Shown here piece after piece: positions 22,064 through 31,778 of a stretch of 64,000 bases of DNA (positions are counted from its first letter, which is position 1; each line of letters begins with the position of its first letter). Under the pieces are notes generated by a model. It saw only the letters and a program-made list of their open reading frames with translations, did no database searches and was not told the origin of the DNA. The stretch is from Anthoceros angustus (Eukaryota; Streptophyta; Anthocerotopsida; Anthocerotales; Anthocerotaceae). The stretch spans positions 682,001 to 746,000 of the forward strand of contig MU008151.1 in assembly GCA_010909165.1 (NCBI GenBank), written 5' to 3'. A program made the translations under genes and the position numbers.

Positions 22064-25000
22064 TCAGCCATTTGATCCCTCAGCAACGGCTTGCAACAGA
22101 TTCTTCAGAGCAATCCATGCCTCTTGCACGGGAGTGTTCTGGCTCGCAGCTGGTCCTGTCAGGTCCAGATTTAAATGGGACAGGGCTGATTCCCAAAGGC
22201 CGCAGCCACAGAAACCGCTCCATCCAAGCTGGTGAAGGGTCGGGAACCGCACCCCAATGCCGGCAGCCACGTGTAGGCCAGCCTTGGCCAGGAAGAGCAA
22301 TAGCTTTGCACCGTTGATTGCTAAGGGCCTGATCCACCTCCACTTCGCATCCTCCAATGTCAAGTCAAATCCAGTTTGGCCCAGCACGATGTGATTCCCA
22401 AAGATGTTTTCGCACATGAAGTGCAGCTTAGCCGCTTTGCCCACACGCACCCCTGCAATCAATCTCTGTGCCAGACCCACGTCTGCAGTGGTGATGTAGG
22501 GACGTCTGGGTATCTGACTGCTTTCTAATTCTGCAGAGAAATTCATAATCTCATCCATCTTCGAAAGCAAGAGTTGTAGAGTATCTTCCTGCCAGGTCTT
22601 CATATCGCTTATCTCACGTTGCAAAGTCTCGCCAACTCTATCCACTTTGACTCCACTGCTTTCACCTCTGTCTCCACCATTTTCAACCGTGTATCCACCA
22701 TTTTCACGTCGTGCTTCAAATCTCTCATCCCATGATTGAAGGTTTGCAACAGTTGCTCCCCATCTCCGAGTGACTAGTTCCAGGGAGGGATATAGTACGT
22801 CGGACGTGGCAAACCGAGACGTTTGAAGTGGTGCGTCTTGTTGTGCGAGCACCCCTTCCTCTGTAGGCAGGACTTCCTCTACAGCTGCATCTATGCTGGA
22901 TATGGTTTGACGGAGACCTGTTCGTCGCCTTTGCAAGACATCCAAGACTTCACCAGTACTTAAGAGCTCATCAGCTCCCTCAAAGGCACTTCCAAAGAGG
23001 CTTCAGGACATGGCCACCACCATTTGAAGTCGGCCAGATCCATTGAGGAGAAAATCTCCCTGTACAGTCTTGTTGGTCTGCAAAACACACTTGAGCAAAT
23101 CCTGCGTTAGCACTGACTGGTTATGCCGGTAGATACAGAGTGTGAGGTTTTCGACACACTCGGTCCTGATAATTCCTTCCACAAGCTCGACTCCCGGACT
23201 GCCTTCAGGGAAGCACAAAAGATTTCAACTTTGCAACCACATGTTCCTTGAGAAACTCGATAGTTTCATCTTTGCTCTTGGATGACCTCACCAGAATATC
23301 AATATGGTCACCGATGTCTCCGGTGTCCTCTCCGATATCCCCACTGCTTTCCAAAACACAACCATACCATCGCACAAAAGTTGATGAGGTTGCGTTCAAT
23401 ACGATATTGATGAGGTTGCATGCCATGGAATCCGGTTAACAAATCCTTTCGAAGGCAGACCTGCAATACGCAAACCTCCACAATGTCAGTAAACAGGTTG
23501 AAGACACACACCATCAAAACAAAGACATGTTGGTAGTTATCGTACTTGGAATCTAGGAAAAAGCCTGGACCAAGAAACGTCTTCGTCTTGTCAAGGCACT
23601 GTAACCTCCTTCCGAGGTAGATGTAATTGCTTGCTGTATCAGCAGTTTCCCAGTTCAACTTTCGTCTCCCAGGAAGAGCGTCACCATTACCGGCGGCCAT
23701 GGTGAAGGGAACAAAGAATCCGACACGTCGAGTCCCATCCTCTTCATAGCATAAGTTGAGAGTGGTCATCAACGATACCAGATGTTGCCTTTCAATCCCC
23801 TCCGCTTGTGTGCCTCTGAGAATCTCATCCAAGGTGGAATGAAGCAGACTTTGAGCAACAAATCCATCTGAGGAATGCGACAAACCTCTAGTAGACGGAG
23901 ACATGCTGGTTAGAAGGTGAATGAGTCGCCCTAAAAATTGTGACTCATCCAGTGTGGATTTATCACCACAACATCTGTATCTTGAAAACAGATGATACTA
24001 CCCACATCATGCAAATAGGCAAGAATGGCTCCCAATCGTTCCCCTCATCTTGAACCCCACCTTTGTGGAGACTCTGTAGCTCGTTTTGGAACAAAGTTTG
24101 AAGTTGCTGTTTCCTCACCATCGGTTGAGCTGGATGTTGGGATACCCAGGCAGTCAAATCAGCACTCAATCGGTTGCATACCTCGGTACCCAAAACAGCA
24201 GTTGCAAATAGAGCTCGAAACGATTCCATGAGTGCGTCCAGCAAGGGCTTCACACTCTTGGCAGATCGAGCGTCCATGGAGAAGAGTGTTTTGTTTCACG
24301 TGAACAACCTGTTCAAACTCGGTGGCCAACTGTGTCAGAACGGGTTGAAGGAGATCCGGTAATGCTTCAGCATCAGAACGCTTCATCTTATCCACATGAG
24401 TTGCCACCACAAATATTTGAGGCAAAGTAGAGCCCACGTTGCGACAATTGGAGTTGATGAACCTAAGCCAGTACGCCAAGCTCCTTCTGAACCTGTCCTG
24501 CAGGACATTAGACGGATGGTTTGGGGAGGTTTCCGATCATCAAATGGGCTGAACGCAAACAGGAAGATACATGCTTGGTTGAAGGTCGGAAAAGGTAGTC
24601 TTGCAGAGCTCGGTAGTGAGCTTGTCCAGCCAGATCCCACATGGTAACTTGCATATCATGGTCGTTGCGCAACACCTCGATTTCTATGCCTTCCGTTCTG
24701 GTACCGGTGACGGAAGCCATCCGTCGCCAAGCACGAAATATTTTTCCCTTCAGTCGAGCTAGAACTTGGCTGAGCTGGAACTCGGTGATGCGGCTGTGTC
24801 GTCTCCATGCGCGAATCATGGTGGTGCGGAGAGTGGTCTTCCTGCCAAAGGGCACCGCACAGGAAGAGGCGCCCAGCCTTGGGCATCACAGGCCCTTGCC
24901 TGCCCACGAGCAAAGGCCAGTAAGCCTCTTGAGTGGCATTGCCTGCCAAGGCTGCATTGATGATTGCGTCCTTTCCTTCCGCTTCCCATGTTGTCCCCGG

Positions 25001-26194
25001 ATGTTGATCTCCGTAACGTCTTGTTGACTTGAATACAGTTCATCAAGTCTCTAAACATGTCATGATCCAGGGCGTCCCAGCCAGAAATGTCGAGCTTTTT
25101 CAGAGATGCGTTGCCCTCCAAGGATCTCAGCAACTCTTTCTTGAACGAGGCGTGGCCCGAGCGCCAAGTCCAGGACACGCAGTGCTTTGCATTCCGGGAG
25201 CAACTGGACAAGGCGCATCCACACATCCGTCGCAGCTGATGGCGTACTGAGTCCCGAGACGAAGTTCAGATATGGTGGAGTTGTGCGTAACCCGTCCAGG
25301 CCGTGGATGAGAGCATATGGAGTGGTGTCAAGCTCTCGATACGATCGTTGGTGCGCAGCATTCCGGCCAGGGCGTCTGCCAGGCCTGCCTCCCCATCCTT
25401 CGAGATATCCAAATAAAGCTGTGTGACGCCAGAGATGGAGGCATTCTCATCCTCATCCGCGCGGGTGAAAGCAAGTTTGAGCACAGTGCCCATGGGCCCG
25501 AGGCCGGGAATGGGACCCCGCAATGCAACGCCATCATCCAACGCCAGATACCGGAGCGTGGCACAGAGCGGAAGAGCATTTGCAATACACTGGGCTCCCG
25601 CCACATCCATGCCGATGTCTTCAGTGACAGATCCTTGAGACGGGAGCCGTGGCCAGAATGCGGGCCAGGTGCTGTGCCCTTCAGCACCTCCCACCTCGTT
25701 CCCTCTAAGACCAACTTCCAGGACAGAATCCTTGTTGAAGCCTTTGGCCAGGGCACCCAGTCCGCGGCATCAAGCCCAACTTGCTGAAAGTTCGTAAGCT
25801 GCGACTGGATGCAACAAGCTGGCCCAGAGCCTCGCAAGCCGCCTGCCTTCCAAAACCTTCACAGCCATATCCAGTTTCCAGGGAAGGGTTGGACGCCAGG
25901 CCCCCAACAGAACCGACACTTCATCCTCCTGATCCAAGCCGATGGCCCACGCGGTGAATGGTTATGTCAGAGACTGCGGCAGTTGGCAATGGCTGTCAAC
26001 ACCCGCTTGCGCACTCGCCAGTGCCTTCCCTCATCACCACGGATTCGATCAGTGAAGTAGCCGCCATACTCTTCATCTTGCAGCCTGTAGCTGTGGGATA
26101 CATGGGACAGGGCATTCCGGCCCAGATTTACCAGCAGCTGCTGCAGCTGAACCGGCAGCGCGCGCCAATCCTCCGCCTCATGCTCTTCCGCCAT
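22064..26194 (-). pseudogene. LRR-Roc-COR (ROCO) protein, TORNADO1-like, copy A
   Basis: Read on the minus strand from ATG 26194 (MAEEHEAEDWRALPVQLQQL): a leucine-rich-repeat region (26.2-25.0 kb), then a Roc GTPase with a P-loop region (FGRKTTLRTT), DLAGQ (G3, 24636-24619) and ATHVDK (G4, about 24405-24387). A COR domain follows (VVSSVFKIQ, with the homologous frame ICFQDTDVVVINPHW clearer in copy B) and then a C-terminal region with a predicted coiled stretch (VDRVGETLQREISDMK). LRR-Roc-COR is the architecture of plant TORNADO1, a developmental regulator. The DxxG and THxD motifs suggest GTP binding. The gene is cut by many frameshifts. Pseudogene or consensus errors cannot be separated here. 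Confidence 0.8.
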
Positions 26195-26684
26195 GCTCTG
26201 CTATGCTGCTTCCCGGACTGCTAGAATGGAATGAGGGCCAGGCAGGTGCTGTGCTCCTCCAGGCCACACCACATCCCCGCGGCCTTCAGCCCTGGCAGCC
26301 AGGCCCCACGCAGCGAAACTTCCCACATGAACGGCGAAACAGCCCAAACTTAAACATGCTAAAATAAGTAAATGGGAATGGGAATGGGAATTTGTCCGGG
26401 TCAGTCGAGATCGGGACATCGGAACGGAACGGGAAACGGCTCCCGTGCACGGTCCCTGTGATGAATGATGGGCTGGGTTGGGTGTCCACGGAAACTGGAT
26501 CCAGCCTAGAAACCCTTTACTTGTAATTTTCGATAACATAATCTTTCATGACTCTAAGCTCATCAGGGTTTGGCAGCCTGTGAAAGGGAACAACACGCGC
26601 ACCAAAGTCAGCGTATGGGGAAGGGAAGTGCAATGAAATTGCGGATATAACCCATAGTGTTTCTTCAGAAGTGAATATCGTACT

Positions 26685-26902
26685 TCGAGGGTGGTTCAAC
26701 AGGATAATGTCGAAATAATTATTTTTTTTAAAAATAAGGTTCAACATAAATATTTATATTTTTCAAAATTTCAACATTTACAAAAAATAATTTTATCAAA
26801 TTTCAGCATTTATTAAAATACGTAGATATATATATATAACTAATGGATATGTATAGACCTCCCCTAAATAGGTCCTAATTTTCCACACAAACCCTAGTTT
26901 TC
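26685..26902. mobile_element. degenerate copy of the 5481-5714 MITE-like element
   Basis: Shares GGTTCAACA, AATAATTATTTTTT, AAGGTTCAACATAAATATTTAT and the CTCCCCT..A..CCTAATTTTnCACACAAA stretch in the same order. Its TIRs have decayed. It sits immediately outside segmental copy A. Confidence 0.65.
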
Positions 26903-27033
26903 TTATTTTCGGCATCATAAACTCATAAATTTTTACCTATTCAATATTTTAAGTATAATAATTTCTAGATTTTTAACTTTTATTAATTTTAATTAATTAA
27001 CGCTGAATCACCCCTTGGGGTAAGATAGTGCAA

Positions 27034-27205
27034 GGTATGAGTACTGTTTTCTCTAGAGTTAGTTGGAGGAATCCTTTCCAGTATATCCAGTGGGACGACG
27101 GACGCCCATCTCCTATAGCGCAGGGTATGAGTACTGTTTTCTCTAGAGTTAGTTGGAGGAATCCTTTCCAGTATATCCAGTGGGACGACGGACGCCCATC
27201 TCCGG
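27034..27205. repeat. tandem repeat, 90-bp unit, 2 copies
   Basis: GGTATGAGTACTGTTTTCTC starts units at 27034 and 27124, and the two copies agree nearly throughout. A diverged version of the unit follows copy B of the segmental duplication at about 56806-56856. Confidence 0.85.
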
Positions 27206-27328
27206 AGAGGGAGACGCCGAAAAGAAAGATACATCATCATGCCTCCCGGCTTTGCATCGCGGGGTGCGTGGCCACACGGATGGTAGGGCTCATTAAGTTT
27301 GCGTTCGCCTTAGGCGACGGGGTACCCT

Positions 27329-27435
27329 AGCAACCATTCCCTTTCTAGTAGCGTGTATTTCCATGGCCTCCCAGCAACCATTCCCTTTCTAGTAGCGTGT
27401 GTTCCGTTTCCATGGCCTCCCAGCAACCATTGTTT
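27329..27435. repeat. short tandem repeat, about 46-53 bp unit
   Basis: AGCAACCATTCCCTTTCTAG followed by TAGCGTGT and TTTCCATGGCCTCCC occurs twice, with a third partial AGCAACCATT. From 27440 to 27979 no gene is seen, only a 21-bp doublet GGGACCCCATCTAAGTACCG (27651-27692). Confidence 0.8.
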
Positions 27436-27979
27436 TTTATAGGGATCCGCACTTTCTGTCCCACTTTTGGCAGCACCTACATACCACCCTTGAACCAAGC
27501 TCTTGTTTTCTGCAGGCTACCAGCGGCAAACTGACGGAACACCATGGTACAAGTTGTTAAGTACCAGGTCCCATGACGGAAATCCGTCCTTAGTGGACTA
27601 AAATAAAATTCTTCTTCTTCTACTAGCACCAAGGGCATCCACTCCCTTTAGGGACCCCATCTAAGTACCGGGACCCCATCTAAGTACCGATCCAAGCTCA
27701 GGATGCTTAATCACGGTGTTTTTATAAATGTGTGTCCATTTGGCCTAGGCCATTTGGATAGTAGCTTAGGTAGAAATGGTACAACTGGCCAAGTCCCGTA
27801 ATGGCAAAATTCCATCGAAGTGGATTAAAACAGACTCTAGTCATCCACGATCCAAGGTATGTACCTGGGCATTCTGCCATACATACACTGGTAGCACGAT
27901 TCAAGGTGTGTACCTGGCCCTCCTGCCATGCATAGATAGTTTGTTCTTAGCCTCATCTTCCGACAGCGCTCCCTGAACG

Positions 27980-30900
27980 ATGGCCACAGTGTGGCAGCCG
28001 GATCCGGTCTGGACCCAACAAAGTGGTGTGTCTCCAGGGGTTCTACGAGGAGCTCCCGCTCACCTCACCTTTGGGGGTATACCCGTGGCAAACAACCACG
28101 CCTCCAGGTGCAGCAGTGTATCCAGCCCAGCACTTCCACTTGCCAGGAACTGTGTGGGTGGGGTCGAATTTTCCACCGAGGGTGCTCGCAAGGTGCAGGA
28201 GTACTTGTGGAAACAATTTTTTCTGGACCCAACCATGTGGTGGGACGACAGACGAGATAAGAAGTGCTCCCGTGCGCCTGATTTCCGGCGTAAGGAATCC
28301 AGTGAGGTCCTGTGGTTAAACAGCATGCTCAAGCCACCTTGGGTTGATGAGCAACTCGTTTCTTTGGATATGCAGATGGGTCAACGTGCCTCCTTCAAGT
28401 CGAGCTCTCTGGATAATCCTGAACCTGGCAGGCGTGCAGGATCGGAAATGGGCGCCGTAACTGGCACGTTATGTCAGCAGGGAAGCTTTCTGAGGCCGTT
28501 GGAGCCTGGAATCTCTGGCGCAGACAGACTCTGCTACCTCTCAGTCTCTGGTTTACACTGTGCTAAAACTGTGTACAGCTAAGAAGGATCTGGTTATGGG
28601 GCGACGAGTTCATGACCTCGTTGTCGAACTTGGGTACGAGTCGGATCCGTACTTGGGGAACCATATCTTGCGCATGTATGCATCCGGAGGTAGGCTGCAG
28701 GCGGCCATGGATGTGTTCACCAGGGTGGGAAAACCAAACGTCTTCATGTGGTTTTCCATAATCTCTTCACATGCTAAACACGGGAAACCTAACGAGGCCA
28801 TACAACTGTACCATGAGATGCGTAGGTCAGGAGTGAAGGCGGATGGCCACATCTTTGTAGCTGCCTTCAAGCTTGTGCATTGCTGCCGACTTGGAATCTG
28901 GCAGAAAGTGCACTGTGATGTGTTGCACAGTGGCATTCCTCCTGACTTGTTTGTTGGAAACTGCCTGGTGGACATGTATGCAAAGTGTAAAGCACTGGGA
29001 GATGCACGCCAGGTTTTTGGCAGCTTGGCCACAAGGATGTGGTGACATGGAATACCCTGATAGCTGGGTATGCAGCAAGGACTCGCCAAGAGGCGCTTGT
29101 TCTGTATGGACAAATGGAGCAGGAGGGCCTCATTATGGCTGACCATGTTACTTTTGCTTGCCTTCTGAAGGCCTGTGCAAGCACTGGTGCCTTACAGAAG
29201 GGCAGGCAGCTGCACTCACTGATTGTGGAAAGAGGCAGCTGGACACTGTGCAACTGCCTGGTGGACATGTATGCAAAATGTGGTGAACTGAAAGATGCAC
29301 GCCAGGTTTTTGACAGCTTGACCACAAAGGATGTGGTGACATGGACGTCACTGATTGCTGGGTATGTCCAGCAGGGGCTCGCGCATGAGGCACTTGTTGT
29401 ATACGGACAAATGGAGCAGGAGGGCCTGATTTTGGCTAACCATATTACTTTTGCTTGCCTTCTGATGGCCTGTGCAAGCACTGGTGCCTCACAGAAGGGC
29501 AGGCACCTGCACTCACAGATTGTGGAAGAGGACTGCTGGATAGTGGTTGGGCAACTGCCTGGTGGACATGTATGCAAAATGTGGTGAACTGGAAGATGCA
29601 CGCCAGGTTTTTGACAGCTTGGCCACAAAGGATGTGGTGACATGGAATGCCCTGATTGCTGGGTATGCACAGCAAGGACTCGCCAAGAGGCGCTTGTGTA
29701 TGGACAAATGGAGCAGGAGGGCCTCATTTTGGCTGACCATGTTACTTTTGCTTGCCTTCTGAAGGCCTGTGCAAGCACTGGTGCCTTACAGAAGGGCAGG
29801 CAGCTGCACTCACAGATTGTGGAAAGAGGACTGCTGGACATACGGTTGGGCAACTGCCTGGTGGACATGTATGCAAAATGTGGTGAACTGGAAGATGCAC
29901 GCCAGGTTTTTGACAGCTTGGCCACAAAGGATGTGGTGACATGGAATGCCCTGATTGCTGGGTATGCAGCAAGGTTGGCCAAGAGGCGCTTGTTCTGTAT
30001 GGACAAATGGAGCAGGAGGCCTGATTTTGGCTAACCATGTTACTTTTGCTTGCCTTCTGAAGGCCTGTGCAAGCACTGGTGCCTTACAGAAGGGCAGGCA
30101 GCTGCACAGATTGTGGAAAGAGGACTGCTGGATAACATCGTGTTGGGCAACTGCCTGGTGGACATGTATGCAAAATGTGGTGAACTGGAAGATGCACGCC
30201 AGGTTTTTGAAAGCTTGGCCACAAAGAATGTGGTGACATGGACGGCGCTGATAGATGGGTATGGTACTTGTGATGAAGGTCACAACGCAGTAGCTTGTTT
30301 TGAAGAGATGTTGGTCGCTGGTATTCAGCCTGATGATACTACTTTTACTTGCCTTTTAGCAGCATGCAGTCATGAGGGGCTGGTGCATGAGGGCGCAAGC
30401 ACTTTGAGTTCCATGGCTGAGCATGGCATCAAACCTACTATTGAGCACACATTGCATGATAGATCTTCTTGGGCGTGCAGGCCATTTAGATGAGGCCGAG
30501 AACATGCTATCATCATGTGGGAGCCAAAGCAATGTTGTGGGGTTGACGTCTTTGCTGAACGCCTGCAAAAATCACGGGGATGTAAAGAGGGCAACGCGGT
30601 GTTTTGAAAGTCTGGTTAGACTGGACCCTCAGACTGCATCGGCCTATGTTCTGATGGCCAATGCCTATGCGGACGCAGGGATGTGGACCGAAGTAGAGAG
30701 GATTGAATCACAGAGAATCGCAGCAGGAGCGAACAAGAAACCTGCCGCGGCCACCATTGAGGTGAAGAAGCAGGTACATACATTTGTGGTGGGAGAAAAC
30801 AGAGATGACATTGCGCTCAAGGTGGAAAGCACGAGTGCACGTCTGAAGCAGGAAGGGGGCCACGTACCTCAGACAAAGCTGGTGCTGAAGCCACTGGGTG

Positions 30901-31139
30901 AGAAAGAAAAGGAAGATGTGCTTTGCGGGCATGCTGAGAAGCTAGCTTTGGCGTTTGGTCTCTTGAACACTCCCAGTGGCACTCCTCTGGTGGTAACCAA
31001 GAATCTACGCATGTGTAGTGACTGCCACACTTCTACCGAGATCATGTCAAGGGTTGAAGCGAGAGACATTGTTGTAAGGGACGGGTACCGGGTGCATCGA
31101 TTCGCAGCTGGTTGTTGCACTTGTAAGAGTCGACCGTGA
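27980..31139 (+). CDS. PDF-motif PPR protein with DYW:KP domain (PPR-A)
   Basis: Single-exon-like gene of about 1,050 codons, spread over several frames by small indels. The start at 27980 (MATVWQPDPVWTQQ) gives an Arg/Ser-rich N-terminus compatible with organelle import. Next comes an OSB-like PDF motif (28205-28322), then PPR repeats from 28560 (LGNHILRMYASGGRLQAAMD, and others) and four near-identical P-L-S triplets (29039-30240). E-type motifs (LLGRAGHLDEAENML, SAYVLMANAYADAGMW) follow. The protein ends in a DYW-family deaminase with KKPA in place of PG and terminal CKSRP. Such proteins edit organellar transcripts: PPRs read the RNA and the DYW domain acts on the base. The KP variant is proposed for U-to-C editing. 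It converges with PPR-B. Confidence 0.82.
28205..28322 (+). other. OSB-like PDF motif in PPR-A
   Basis: The frame reads YLWKQFFLDPTMWWDDRR, then KKCSRAPDFRRKESSEVLWL. This resembles the 50-residue PDF motif of plant organellar ssDNA-binding proteins (W-x3-F-x2-P-x2-WWDNR...PDF+xK...x-LWL). The triplet Pro-Asp-Phe is at 28277-28285. In OSB proteins this motif contributes to single-strand binding. Confidence 0.75.
29039..30240 (+). repeat. four near-identical PPR P-L-S triplets, about 300-bp unit
   Basis: GTGGTGACATGG marks boundaries at 29039, 29333, 29634, 29933 and 30230. Each unit encodes, when in frame, VTWNALIAGYAQQGLA, VYGQMEQEGLILADHVTFAC, a GALQKGRQLHSQIVERG stretch and GNCLVDMYAKCGELEDARQV. 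Unit lengths (294, 301, 299, 297) fall short of about 303 by small deletions, which change the frame. Confidence 0.92.
30735..31139 (+). other. DYW:KP-type deaminase domain of PPR-A
   Basis: In frame: KKPAAATIEVKKQVHTFVVG (the usual PG box is KPA), then HAEKLALAFGLL with the zinc/catalytic His-x-Glu (His at 30930), CSDCH with the CxxC pair (31014-31025) and the end HRFAAGCCTCKSRP. The last three residues are SRP, not DYW, close to the GRP ending described for non-seed plant variants. Confidence 0.8.
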
Positions 31140-31778
31140 GAATGGCGAAGAACTAGCCAGCGCGCAGACAGCTGAATTGCCTCATGTTGGAATCCGAAGT
31201 CATTCCAAGCTTTTGTTTCTCCAGAAAACGATTTTATCTATCCAGGGAAACAATTCTGTTCCACTAATATTTTGTCAAGATGCTGTTTTTCTTCTAAGAT
31301 ATTATTGATTATTGTCGGTGGCCGTCGCAAACAGACAAGGTTCAAAGCAGACAAGGTTTAAATCAACAGGTATTGGTGTGCATACAGGCCTGCAGATCTC
31401 AGACACCAAACTCCACCAATGGCACCTTCTCAAGAAGAGCCTTCTGTGGAAGCCACATCTCGGAGAAAAAGGACGCTCCAGGGTTGCTGCTGGCCAGAGC
31501 ATTAAACATGGTTATACAGCTGCAGAGCATCTTTTTCAGTGAAGCAACTTGGCCTGTTGGCCCGGCGGCCGGGCCAGGCCTGGTAGGCCTGATCGAGGTC
31601 ACTGGCGTTTGGACATTAAATGACAGTACGGCGGGATACAACTTGTTGCTAGCAGCCGCAGGACACCTCCAGGTCCATGAGGTAGGTTTTCCGCCCCGGC
31701 AAGGGACTTCAACCAGACAATTGGCCAGCAGCTGTGGAAGATGTCCTTCAATCTTCAGACATATTGCCCGATGAACTC
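31140..31778. other. convergent intergenic spacer
   Basis: Between the stop codons of the two convergent PPR genes. No supported gene or repeat. Presumably the two 3' untranslated regions. Confidence 0.5.

Larger units (their letters stand above)
18335..26645. repeat. 8.3-kb segmental duplication, copy A
   Basis: Colinear and near-identical with 48362-56805, beginning CCCTTGTCCACAAGCTCCCA and ending around CAAAGTCAGCGTATGGGGAAGG. Same orientation, 30 kb apart. Differences are mostly small indels and short insertions such as CATCCTGCAACATTGCAACA, present only in copy B near 48626. It contains non-coding and relic DNA (18.3-22.0 kb) and the ROCO gene (22.0-26.2 kb). Confidence 0.93.

Noticed and set aside
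28867-30006. 379-codon minus-strand frame opposite PPR-A
   Set aside because: It is the antisense of the four repeated PLS triplets, and its apparent repetition simply mirrors them. The sense strand has the PPR motifs.
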